Source of the DNA: CAYRTD01 sp964528675
GTDB lineage: Bacteria; Bacteroidota; Bacteroidia; Bacteroidales; GCA-2748055
Assembly (NCBI GenBank): GCA_964528675.1
Contig: CAZGTU010000009.1
Location: 1 to 64,000, forward strand
DNA length: 64,000 nucleotides
Direction of reading: 5' to 3'
The notes under the pieces were generated by a model. The model made no database searches, was not told where the DNA came from, and worked only from the letters and a program-made list of their open reading frames with translations. Positions 47,183-55,618 of the stretch are shown here, piece by piece (the stretch's first letter is position 1; each line of letters starts with the position of its first letter). The translations under genes and the position numbers were made by a program.

Positions 47183-47293
47183 TTATAATATGAGTAAAAG
47201 TGCAATGACGGTAATTATAATAATTATAAGTACCACCAGGTAAATATTAGCTCGCTTAATTTTTTTTGTATAATGGTGTTCGTTCTCAGGCAT
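47183..47293 (-). CDS. 36-residue single-membrane-helix protein downstream of HTCS 2
   Basis: An ATG at 47293 opens a 36-codon frame ending in TAA at 47183. The product has a charged N-terminus (MPENEHHYTKKIKRAN) and one hydrophobic helix rich in Ile and Leu to the C-terminus. It lies between HTCS 2 (ends 47524) and SusC (starts 47148) on the same strand. Its position and shape match the 44-residue ORF after HTCS 1, although the polar parts differ. No clear Shine-Dalgarno or -7 box was found. It is either a membrane micropeptide or a chance hydrophobic frame; the paired occurrence favours the first. Confidence 0.45.
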   Translation of the reverse strand: MPENEHHYTKKIKRANIYLVVLIIIIITVIALLLIL

Positions 47294-47523
47294 CACACTC
47301 GCTTTTTAAATGCACAGTAAAAATAGGCAGATATCCACCTTCACCTCTGTCACTATTTTCTCAAAACCTAACATTTTATGAATGTGGTCTGACAAAATAT
47401 TCTCATTTTATAACAGAATATTCTCATCCTTCAACCAGGGGGATCTCGTATGTGCCTCTTATACTGCCGCTCGTGTCAAAACAGCTTACAAAGTAGACAT
47501 GGATTATAGCAGGGGACAACCTA

Positions 47524-50500
47524 TTATACTTGCATATATTCACTCGGGGATTTGCCATATTTCTCTTTGAAGCATTTGGAAAAGTAAGAATGATTATTAA
47601 ATCCTACTTTATACATGACTTCAGAAACAGATAGACCTCTGTCTAAAATAAGTTCAAGGGATTTATTTAAACGCACTGTGCGGATAAAATCATGAACCGT
47701 CTGGTCAGTAAGAGCTTTTATTTTCCGGTACAATTGGGCCCTGCTCATGCCAAGAGACTTGCAAAGAAGCTTATAATCCAAATTTGGATTACTGATATTC
47801 TCTTCAATGGTATTCAATAAAGATTCCATGATCTTTTTATCCATGGAATTGAATGTCATTTTATGAAGATTTTGCCGGGGATGACTTGAGAATTGTTTCT
47901 GGAATTTCTTTCGGGTTTCAACAATATTTTTCACTTTTAAAGAGAGTTCATCGGATTCAAAAGGCTTAAGAATATAATCATCCGCACCGGTTTCAAAACC
48001 ACTTAATATATTTGACTTGGAAGTTTTTGCTGTGAGTAAAATAATCATAATATGAGAAGTTTCCTCAGACTCTTTGAGTATTTTGGTTAATTCTATCCCA
48101 TCCATTTCGGGCATCATAACATCACAAATTATAATGTCCGGGAGATGCTCTTTGGCCAGTTTTAAACCTTCACAACCGTTATCTGCTGTATATATGGTAA
48201 ACTCATTTCTAAACAAGGATTTAATGTATTCCTGCATGTCTTTCTCATCTTCCACAATTAACATGTCGGGTGCATTATTTCTTAATGGTATCTCGATCTC
48301 CTTGTTTTGTAAAGTTTCTTCTGTGCTAAAAAAGTATGATTTAAAAGAATCCTTTTCAATAAGAGATTCCAAAATTGATTCAGGTGGATACGATTCCTTA
48401 TTTAAAGGAATTCTTAACTGGAAGCATGTACCTTTATTTAATTCAGAAGACACTTCAATGCTTCCCTGATGGATTCGTGTCAGAGAATTCGCCAGATACA
48501 AACCAATACCGGTTCCTGTATCTGCCGTATGTATCTGATGAAAACGATTAAAAATCAAATCAATCTGATCTTTTGGAATACCTTTTCCATTATCTTTTAC
48601 TGATACGATCAATTCCCTGCAAGGAATTTCTTCCATTTCTGACAGGCTTGAACCTTCAGGCTCAAACTTTGCATCAACTGTTATGATCCCATGATCATAG
48701 GTGTATTTGAAGGCATTGGAGATAATATTATACAGAATCTTTTCAATTTTATCCAGATCGAAATAGCCTGTAGCATTATTTATTGAAGCTGAATAAAGGT
48801 ATTTAATGCTATGTTTCTTTGCCCGATGTTCAAATGATCGTACAATGTTTTCGATAACCAATGAAATATTGCCATATCCGACTTCCAGTTTCATAAAACC
48901 AGCTTCAACTTTTGAAAAATCGAGAATTTGATTTATTAATCGAAGTAATCTCTGAGCATTTTTTTTAACCAGCTCAAGGTGACCATTAACCTCCGGGGAG
49001 ATTCTCATGGACTTTAGAATGTCATTAACAGGAGAAATGATCAGGGTTAAAGGTGTTCTGAATTCATGTGAAATATTAGTGAAAAACTTTAATTTCATTT
49101 GATCAACTTCATGTTCCTTCTTAATAAGAGCCTGTTGCTTCTCAAATTCAAGCTGTTGCATTCTAAGTTCAGATCTCATCTGTTCTCTCATTCGGATAAC
49201 CCGGGTAATGAGGTAAACAGAAGTCAGAATAATTACTACATAAACTATGAAAGCTAGGAAACTTTTCCACCAAGGAGGTCTTACCGAAATATTTAATGTT
49301 CTTCCTTCTTCATTCCATATGCCATCATTATTCGAGGCCATTACCCGGAAAACATAATTGCCGGGCTTAAGATTCGCATAAGAAGCAGTTCTCTTTGTTC
49401 CTGCATAATTCCAGTCTTTCTCGAGCCCTTCCAGCTTATAAGCATATTGATTCTTTTCAGAATGAGAATGGTTCATGGCTGCAAAATCAATGGAAAAGAA
49501 AGACTGCTCCCAATTGAGTACAATATCTGTAACGTAATTTATGTGTTTGTCTATGGGTGAATCAGAAGATTTAAAATCTACAGATTCATTTTTAATCCTG
49601 AAATCTGTGAATAAAATCTCAGGCTCCTCTCTATTAGAGTATATTTCAGTAGGATCAAAATAATTGAGACCATTGATACCTCCGAAAAGCATTTTCCCCT
49701 CAGCTGTTAAAAAACTGGTAGATGAACTGGTGAAAATTCCATCCGTTTGATCATAGATTATTACAGTAGAGTCAACAGGATGAAATTTGATAAGAGAGTT
49801 TAAAGTACTCAGCCATAGAAATCCTTCCGGATCTTCATTGATGGCTAAAACTGTTTCCGAAGGCAATCCTTTTTGTCCTGAAACCAGGTTAAATTCCTCC
49901 TTGTCAGGATCGAATAACACCATTCCCATATCTGTGCCAATCCAGAATTTATTTCTTGAATCTATAAAAATCGAAAGGATCTCATTGGTCGGCAAATCAT
50001 ATTTATCCTTCCCGGAAAAATAACGTTTTATGGTTCCATCTTCTGTATCAATTCGGGTAAGTCCGCCGTTTTGTATTGCTCCGGCCCAGATTGTATTGTT
50101 CGGCTGGAAAGCAATAGATACAACAGGCACTCCGCGAAGACTATCCCTGTCGAAAAGGAAGTAATGCTCAAAAATCTCTGTATATGGATTAAATTTATCG
50201 AAAAATCCTCTTGAAGTTCCGAGCCATGCATGGCCATCGGGATGTAATTTCATTATCCTTATATCATCATCACCAGGATGGTACTTGCTATAGTTATTGT
50301 CATCCTGGTTAGAGAAATTATCAAATTTGATCTCGTTTTTGTGCTTTTTATGCATCCCTCCTCCCCAGGTACTAAGCCATATGTTATTAAGCGAATCCTC
50401 GAAGAAACCCGTTACACCTCCGATATTCAATCCATATGGGTTTCCGGGTAAGGTTGTATAATTACCCATTAATTTCAAGTCATTATTATATAACAAAATA

Positions 50501-51714
50501 CCATAGTCCGTTCCGATCCAGAATAAACCATTTTGATCCTGATGAATTGATTTAACAAATTTCTTATTGACATCGCCCGTCTGGTTAATACTGGGGAAAT
50601 GATCTGTAAATTTCCTGTAATTTAGATCCAGCTTACTTAATCCATTATCATTTGTGCCTATCCATAGGATTCCTTCATCATCATAAAAAAGTGCATTAAT
50701 AATATTACTGGATAAACTGTATTGATTATTTGGATCACGATAATAATTACTAAATTGCTCATTTACAGGATCGAAAAAGTTCAGTCCATATTCGGTTGCT
50801 ATCCAAAGATTTCCAAGACTATCATTTACAATACCGTTTACCCGGTTATCGCTCATACCATTAACTCCATGAGCGGTCATGGGGTAATGTTTGATGTTTA
50901 TTATTACCGTGTCCCTGTAATACTCAGGAACAATTTTCTCGAATGTACCTTTATAAGAACCAACCCAAATAATGTTATTATCATCAATAAAAATTGCCTG
51001 AAGACTATCAGTTGATATTGAATTTCTTTTATTGCTGCGCCTGTAATGATAATGCTCCGAAGTTTCAGGATTAAACATAATTAATCCACTCCAGGTCGTG
51101 ATCCAAAGGTTGCCGTTTTGGTCCTCCTTGATATCATACAAAGAGGAAAGCCTTAACTGAGCAGGCTCCGATGATTCGTTCAGATTTGTGAGATATCGCT
51201 TAAAGCACTCACTTTCTGGATTATACAAATTAAGGCCATTTTGAGTACCAATCCACAATCGGCCTTTTGAATCGATAAACAGACTCATAATCCAGTTATG
51301 ACTGATAGATTTAGGATCTCCAGGATCATTCTTGAAATGTCTGAATGTTTGGGTGGTTCGATCAAAAAGGTTTAGACCATTTCCCCAGGTTCCTATCCAT
51401 AAATTATCTGCTTCATCCTCTATAATCGCATAAATAATCTTTCCACTTATTGAGGTGGAATCGGCCGGTTGTGGTTTGTATGCCCTGAATATGTATCCAT
51501 CATAGCAATTTAATCCGTTATTTGTTCCCACCCATATCAAGCCTTCAGAGTCTTTATATATTGCACGAACATTATTTCCGGACAACCCCTGGTTAGTGCC
51601 AAGAGGTTCAAAGAACAGCTTACTTCCTGCAGAATCCTTATTCAAAGGTGCAAATCCTGTCAAGCAAGTGATAAGAATTACTAGTATAATTTTTAATATC
51701 CTTACTGCTTTCAT
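47524..51714 (-). CDS. Hybrid two-component system sensor/regulator (HTCS 2)
   Basis: From the ATG at 51714 the protein has 1396 residues (a TTG frame extends to 51735). The order is signal peptide, two Reg_prop propellers (about 30-725, repeats like WVGTNNGLNCYDG and WIGTDMGMVLFDP), Y_Y_Y domain (about 735-800), transmembrane helix (about 812-835), HisKA with His883 in SHEFRTP, HATPase (IISNAFKYTYDHG, GTGIGLYLA), receiver with Asp1198 in CDVMMPEMDG and AraC HTH (about 1295-1396). It should sense a breakdown product of the glycan and switch on the SusCD-GH38-GH105 arm immediately downstream. It is clearly related to HTCS 1 but not a recent copy. Confidence 0.96.
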   Translation of the reverse strand: MKAVRILKIILVILITCLTGFAPLNKDSAGSKLFFEPLGTNQGLSGNNVRAIYKDSEGLIWVGTNNGLNCYDGYIFRAYKPQPADSTSISGKIIYAIIEDEADNLWIGTWGNGLNLFDRTTQTFRHFKNDPGDPKSISHNWIMSLFIDSKGRLWIGTQNGLNLYNPESECFKRYLTNLNESSEPAQLRLSSLYDIKEDQNGNLWITTWSGLIMFNPETSEHYHYRRSNKRNSISTDSLQAIFIDDNNIIWVGSYKGTFEKIVPEYYRDTVIINIKHYPMTAHGVNGMSDNRVNGIVNDSLGNLWIATEYGLNFFDPVNEQFSNYYRDPNNQYSLSSNIINALFYDDEGILWIGTNDNGLSKLDLNYRKFTDHFPSINQTGDVNKKFVKSIHQDQNGLFWIGTDYGILLYNNDLKLMGNYTTLPGNPYGLNIGGVTGFFEDSLNNIWLSTWGGGMHKKHKNEIKFDNFSNQDDNNYSKYHPGDDDIRIMKLHPDGHAWLGTSRGFFDKFNPYTEIFEHYFLFDRDSLRGVPVVSIAFQPNNTIWAGAIQNGGLTRIDTEDGTIKRYFSGKDKYDLPTNEILSIFIDSRNKFWIGTDMGMVLFDPDKEEFNLVSGQKGLPSETVLAINEDPEGFLWLSTLNSLIKFHPVDSTVIIYDQTDGIFTSSSTSFLTAEGKMLFGGINGLNYFDPTEIYSNREEPEILFTDFRIKNESVDFKSSDSPIDKHINYVTDIVLNWEQSFFSIDFAAMNHSHSEKNQYAYKLEGLEKDWNYAGTKRTASYANLKPGNYVFRVMASNNDGIWNEEGRTLNISVRPPWWKSFLAFIVYVVIILTSVYLITRVIRMREQMRSELRMQQLEFEKQQALIKKEHEVDQMKLKFFTNISHEFRTPLTLIISPVNDILKSMRISPEVNGHLELVKKNAQRLLRLINQILDFSKVEAGFMKLEVGYGNISLVIENIVRSFEHRAKKHSIKYLYSASINNATGYFDLDKIEKILYNIISNAFKYTYDHGIITVDAKFEPEGSSLSEMEEIPCRELIVSVKDNGKGIPKDQIDLIFNRFHQIHTADTGTGIGLYLANSLTRIHQGSIEVSSELNKGTCFQLRIPLNKESYPPESILESLIEKDSFKSYFFSTEETLQNKEIEIPLRNNAPDMLIVEDEKDMQEYIKSLFRNEFTIYTADNGCEGLKLAKEHLPDIIICDVMMPEMDGIELTKILKESEETSHIMIILLTAKTSKSNILSGFETGADDYILKPFESDELSLKVKNIVETRKKFQKQFSSHPRQNLHKMTFNSMDKKIMESLLNTIEENISNPNLDYKLLCKSLGMSRAQLYRKIKALTDQTVHDFIRTVRLNKSLELILDRGLSVSEVMYKVGFNNHSYFSKCFKEKYGKSPSEYMQV

Positions 51715-51735
51715 GGGTTTTTTTTTGTACAACAA

Positions 51736-52122
51736 TGGATGAGTCCATTAATTTACAGATCATATTACCCGTTTCAAAAGAAATAAAAGTAAAAATATTA
51801 ACTGAAAGAAATATATTTATTGAGTTCTAAATAAACAGAAACTTATTAACAATCACTATTTTTATCAGGAAATGCGATTTGAGAAACGAATCCTTCCGGT
51901 TTAAAGGAAAGAAAGAATTAAAAAGTGTCATAAATATGATACAAAAAATGCTTCCAATCCCTGGTTTTTCAACCAGGGATCAAAAGCACTAACTAAAAAA
52001 AATAACTATATAACTGAAAACAACAGGAAATTCAACCTCACTGATGATCTTCAAAATCTTCTTTCAAGAAAGAATGGAAGGTACAAACAGATAAGGATTT
52101 CCTGTATACTTTACCTCGTTGA
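51736..52122. other. Non-coding stretch with a 10-bp perfect hairpin
   Basis: No gene was recognised between HTCS 2 and the small coiled protein. A perfect stem ATCCCTGGTT-TTTC-AACCAGGGAT (51957-51980) is present. On the minus strand a T-run follows only 13 bases later, so it is at best a weak terminator of the 52123 gene and could be an attenuator or protein site in the HTCS 2 leader. Confidence 0.45.
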
Positions 52123-52437
52123 TTATAATAATAAAATTAACAGAATAATTATAATCAAAGCTCCCGCGGAAATATAAATTCCATTGAGCTGCTGAAGTTT
52201 ATCTTTTATCGACATTACTTCATTACGAAGTTTCTCCTTATCCGGTCCGTCTAGACTTTTGATATTCATATCCATTATCTCATATAACCTGTCGATCATA
52301 ACGTCGGCCTTTTCCTGGTCGCTTGCCTCCATGGCAACTTCAGTTTTAGCATTATCATCGGTTTCTGCAGTTGCCTCCACAGGGGTGAAAGCCAAAAACA
52401 TTAATACAGCTAATAAACCAAATGTGAATTTTTTCAT
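52123..52437 (-). CDS. Small secreted protein with helical core and C-terminal membrane anchor
   Basis: From the ATG at 52437 (the frame can open at a TTG at 52446) the product has 104 residues. It has a signal peptide (MKKFTFGLLAVLMFLAF to about residue 22), an acidic spacer, a helical segment with heptad-like hydrophobics (about 45-85, VMIDRLYEIMDMNIKSL and MSIKDKLQQL), and a C-terminal hydrophobic helix (ISAGALIIIILLILLL) ending the chain. I do not recognise a family. It lies upstream of HTCS 2 on the same strand; its hydrophobic end resembles the two HTCS-linked micro-ORFs. It may be a tail-anchored periplasmic factor. The reading frame, signal peptide and codon use support a real gene. 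Confidence 0.7.
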   Translation of the reverse strand: MKKFTFGLLAVLMFLAFTPVEATAETDDNAKTEVAMEASDQEKADVMIDRLYEIMDMNIKSLDGPDKEKLRNEVMSIKDKLQQLNGIYISAGALIIIILLILLL

Positions 52438-52550
52438 GACGTACAATTTTAATTACTAATAAATCGAGTTACCCTTCTAATTCGCTAACAAAGCAATATC
52501 TAAAGAGTTTTGTTGTTTTTTAGAATGAATTTTATTTGAGTGACCTCTAG

Positions 52551-52604
52551 AGTCTGTCAATAAAGTCGAGTGGAGAGACAGACACTTGAGTTTATTGACA
52601 GACT
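52551..52604. repeat. Long inverted repeat in the divergent intergenic region
   Basis: AGTCTGTCAATAAA (52551-52564) pairs perfectly with TTTATTGACAGACT (52591-52604), and the pairing continues inward with TCGAGTG/CACTTGA. The structure lies between divergent genes, so it is not a terminator. The word CTCGACTTTATTGA from its left arm reappears once at 55578-55591, suggesting remnants of a dispersed element. Confidence 0.6.
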
Positions 52605-52647
52605 TTAAATAATCCTCAATTTCCGGATAGGTTTAACATCTACAGAC

Positions 52648-52679
52648 TTTGTCCTTTTACTATCTTTTCTCTAATTTTG
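52648..52679 (+). promoter_or_regulatory. Consensus Bacteroidota promoter of the CDF transporter
   Basis: TTTG (52648-52651), a 20-base spacer and TAATTTTG (52672-52679) match the -33/-7 consensus. The ATG at 52684 follows after only four bases, so the predicted transcript would be leaderless or have a one-base leader. Confidence 0.75.
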
Positions 52680-52683
52680 CCGA

Positions 52684-53574
52684 ATGCCGCATTCGCACGG
52701 ACATACCAAAACGGATCACAATACAGCTTTTGCCATTGGCATTGGTTTGAATATCATTTTCGTTGCTGTTGAAGTGATTTTCGGTTTGCTCGCCAATTCA
52801 TCGGCACTCCTGGCCGATGCCGGTCATAATGCAAGCGATGTACTGAGCCTTGTTTTTGCATGGTCGGCTGCCTGGCTTGCCACCCGTAAGCCCAAAGGAA
52901 AATATACCTATGGTCTCCGAAAGACAACCATTCTTGTTTCCATTCTAAATGCCTTTCTGCTTTTTGGCGCTGTTATAGCCATCGGCTGGGATGCATTTGG
53001 AAAAATCAGGGAACCTGAACCTGTGGAAGGAAACCTGGTAATGATAGTTGCAGGCATTGGAGTGATCATCAATACAGCAACAGCTTTATTATTTATGAAA
53101 GGCCAGAAGGATGATTTGAATATAAGGGGAGCGTTTCTTCATATGGCAGCCGATGCCGGTGTTTCACTCGGAGTGGTGATCGCGGGCCTGGTAATAAAGC
53201 TCACCGGGGTATACTGGATAGACCCATTAATGAGCTTTATCATCATTGCCGTTATCCTCTGGGGTACCTGGCGTTTGTTCATCGATTCCATTGACCTTGC
53301 TCTTGATGCTGTTCCCAGGGATATCAATATCGAAGAAGTGAGAGAGTATCTCCTGTCAAAACCTGACGTTGAAGATATTCATGACCTTCATATCTGGGCC
53401 ATGAGTACCACCTCGGTTGCCCTCACTGCCCACCTGGTAATGCCCGACAAGGAAAAGGATGATAAATTCATTTACGATCTCCAGGTAGATCTGAAAGAAA
53501 AATTCGGGATAGGGCATACCACATTCCAGGTGGAGAATAAGAGGATTGAGGAGGATTGTGAGCTGGATTGTTGA
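52684..53574 (+). CDS. Cation diffusion facilitator (zinc/cadmium efflux) transporter
   Basis: The 296-residue membrane protein is of the CzcD/ZitB type. It begins with a His-rich metal-binding tail (PHSHGHTKTDH), has six hydrophobic helices, and carries the two metal-site motifs: ADAGHNASD (Asp45, His48, Asp52) in TM2 and HMAADAGVS in TM5. It ends in a cytoplasmic domain with the HDLHIWAMS signature. It exports Zn2+ or similar ions against protons. It is monocistronic with a consensus promoter four bases before the ATG. A ZIP-family transporter lies 7 kb away (60969). Confidence 0.93.
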   Translation: MPHSHGHTKTDHNTAFAIGIGLNIIFVAVEVIFGLLANSSALLADAGHNASDVLSLVFAWSAAWLATRKPKGKYTYGLRKTTILVSILNAFLLFGAVIAIGWDAFGKIREPEPVEGNLVMIVAGIGVIINTATALLFMKGQKDDLNIRGAFLHMAADAGVSLGVVIAGLVIKLTGVYWIDPLMSFIIIAVILWGTWRLFIDSIDLALDAVPRDINIEEVREYLLSKPDVEDIHDLHIWAMSTTSVALTAHLVMPDKEKDDKFIYDLQVDLKEKFGIGHTTFQVENKRIEEDCELDC

Positions 53575-53750
53575 AGAAAAATATAATTCCGCGAATGCAC
53601 ACATTCTACATGGTCTTTTATGGCTCCGCTGAATAATATTGACAAATGGAAGGTCATAAAAAAAATGGGATGAGAGAGGTCTCTCTTTAAATCCATGAGA
53701 AAATCATCAATATCAAGCTTTTCTAACCTACATTACTCGGAATCATAGCC

Positions 53751-53808
53751 TCTATGGTCCATGGTCTATGGTCTATGGTCTATGGTCTATTCCCCTCCAT
53801 GGTCTATT
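53751..53808 (+). repeat. Heptamer array A (GGTCYAT)n
   Basis: Five or more tandem GGTCTAT/GGTCCAT units, a break of TCCCCTC, then one further unit. The array lies just upstream of the TATCTTTG box of gltX. The same unit forms arrays B to E; A, C, D and E share one orientation. Confidence 0.85.
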
Positions 53809-53843
53809 ATCTAATTTCTGATAAAAACCATCACCGGTCTCTC

Positions 53844-54053
53844 CCATTTATTATCTTTGCAAAAAATCAAAAAACAATGCCAAACGATCTAGTTCGCGNN
53901 NNNNNNNNNNNNNNNNNNNNNNNNNNNNNNNNNNNNNNNNNNNNNNNNNNNNNNNNNNNNNNNNNNNNNNNNNNNNNNNNNNNNNNNNNNNNNNNNNNCC
54001 ATTTATTATCTTTGCAAAAAATCAAAAAACAATGCCAAACGATCTAGTTCGCG
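53844..54053. other. Scaffold gap of 100 N flanked by an identical 55-base duplication
   Basis: N runs from 53899 to 53998. The 55 bases before it (53844-53898) are identical to the 55 bases after it (53999-54053). This is what results when two contigs that overlap by one k-mer (k = 55) are joined with a fixed-size gap instead of being merged. The real sequence is probably continuous with one copy. Any frame crossing the gap is artificial. Confidence 0.92.
54007..54014 (+). promoter_or_regulatory. TAnnTTTG -7 box of gltX
   Basis: TATCTTTG lies 17 bases before the gltX ATG at 54032 (an extra copy at 53852-53859 results from the duplicated flank). No clear -33 TTTG is present; the heptamer array ends about 44 bases upstream of the box. 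Confidence 0.5.
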
Positions 54054-55561
54054 TGCGTTTTGCGCCAAGCCCAACCGGACCGCTGCATATCGGAGGACTC
54101 CGGACCGCTCTTTTTAATTATTTATTTGCCCGGAAATATAAAGGAACATTTATTCTGAGGATAGAAGATACCGATCAGCTCAGGTTTGTTCCCGGAGCTG
54201 AAGAATATATCAGAAAATCTTTAAAGTGGTGTGGAATAGAGCCTGATGAAGGAGGGGAAAAAGGAGGGGAATACGCACCTTACCGGCAGTCAGAGCGAAA
54301 GCATCTCTATAAGGAACATGCCGAGAATCTTGCCCTTTCAGGATATGCTTACTACGCATTCGACACTGCAGATGAACTGAATAAGATAAGAGCGGATTAC
54401 GAAAGCCGGGGTGAAACATTCAGATATGACGCAAGCGTAAGAAATGACCTCAGAAATTCACTTAATTTACCGGATAGTGAAGTCAAAAAACTTATTGAAG
54501 AAGGAACCCCTTACGTGATCCGGTTTAAATTCAATCCCGAGCAGGAAATTGTTATGAATGACGTTGTAAGAGGTAAAGTTTCTGTTTTAAGCTCAACTCT
54601 TGATGACAAAGTTTTATTTAAATCAGATGGAATGCCAACATACCATCTTGCAAATGTTGTTGACGATTATCTTATGAAGATCACCCATGTGATAAGGGGT
54701 GAAGAGTGGCTACCTTCACTTCCTCTACATGTAAGCTTATACAGGGCGCTGGGATGGGAAGACAGCATGCCGCAGTTTGCACATCTTCCGCTCATTCTTA
54801 AACCTACCGGTAAGGGGAAGTTAAGTAAAAGAGATGGAGATAAGGGCGGCTTTCCGGTATTTCCTCTCGAATGGAAAGACCCTGAAAGTGGCGAAGTTTC
54901 GGCAGGCTACCGTGAATCGGGTTATTTTCCGGAGGCATGCGTTAACATTCTTGCTCTGCTGGGCTGGAATCCGGGAGGCGAAAAGGAGATCTTCAGCCTT
55001 GAAGAAATGGTAGAAGCATTCGAGCTATCAGATGTAGGCAAGGCCGGAGCAAAATTCGACCCTGATAAAGCCCGCTGGTTCAATCATAAGTATATGCAAA
55101 TAAAGGATGTATCGGATATAGCCGATGAATTTTACAAAATCCTTGAAAAAAAGAATATCGACGCAGAAAGGGAAAAAGTGGAAAAAGTAGTTGAACTGGT
55201 AAGAGAAAGGGCTGATTTCATATCTGATATCTGGGACAATGCCGATTTTTTCTTTATAGCTCCCGAAGAATATGATAAAAAGACCGTGAAGAAAAGATGG
55301 AAGGAGAATACTCCGAAAATGATGGAAGAATTAATGGAAGTCCTTGAAAGTTGTGAATCTTTTAATTCAGCAAGCCTTGAGAATAAGGTCAAACCATGGA
55401 TACAGGAGACAGAATACGGAATGGGAGCGGTAATGAATGCCTGGAGATTATGCCTGGTAGGCGCCTCGCGCGGCCCCGGTGTGTTTGATATAGCAGAGAT
55501 AATCGGAAAAGAAGAAACACTTTCAAGAATCGAGAGGGCTATTGAAAAAATAGAAAAATAG
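54032..55561 (+). CDS. gltX: Glutamyl-tRNA synthetase
   Basis: The 509-residue class I synthetase charges tRNA-Glu with glutamate. The HIGH signature appears as PLHIGGLRTALFNY (residues 17-30) and KMSKS as KLSKR (263-267). The bacterial-type lineage is shown by the RVRFAPSPTG start and the FILRIEDTDQLR segment. The C-terminal anticodon-binding helical part is complete. The full protein begins 34 bases after the N gap, so it is not damaged by the assembly join. TatD- and TcdA-type genes follow on the same strand. Confidence 0.97.
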   Translation: MPNDLVRVRFAPSPTGPLHIGGLRTALFNYLFARKYKGTFILRIEDTDQLRFVPGAEEYIRKSLKWCGIEPDEGGEKGGEYAPYRQSERKHLYKEHAENLALSGYAYYAFDTADELNKIRADYESRGETFRYDASVRNDLRNSLNLPDSEVKKLIEEGTPYVIRFKFNPEQEIVMNDVVRGKVSVLSSTLDDKVLFKSDGMPTYHLANVVDDYLMKITHVIRGEEWLPSLPLHVSLYRALGWEDSMPQFAHLPLILKPTGKGKLSKRDGDKGGFPVFPLEWKDPESGEVSAGYRESGYFPEACVNILALLGWNPGGEKEIFSLEEMVEAFELSDVGKAGAKFDPDKARWFNHKYMQIKDVSDIADEFYKILEKKNIDAEREKVEKVVELVRERADFISDIWDNADFFFIAPEEYDKKTVKKRWKENTPKMMEELMEVLESCESFNSASLENKVKPWIQETEYGMGAVMNAWRLCLVGASRGPGVFDIAEIIGKEETLSRIERAIEKIEK

Positions 55562-55618
55562 ATAGTGTTCACCCATGCTCGACTTTATTGAAAGAATCTG
55601 TTAGTATACTTACTTATT

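Noticed and set aside
53754..54047. Open reading frame running through the N gap
   Set aside because: It is formed by the heptamer repeat, the unknown bases and the duplicated 55-base flank; it has no biological continuity.
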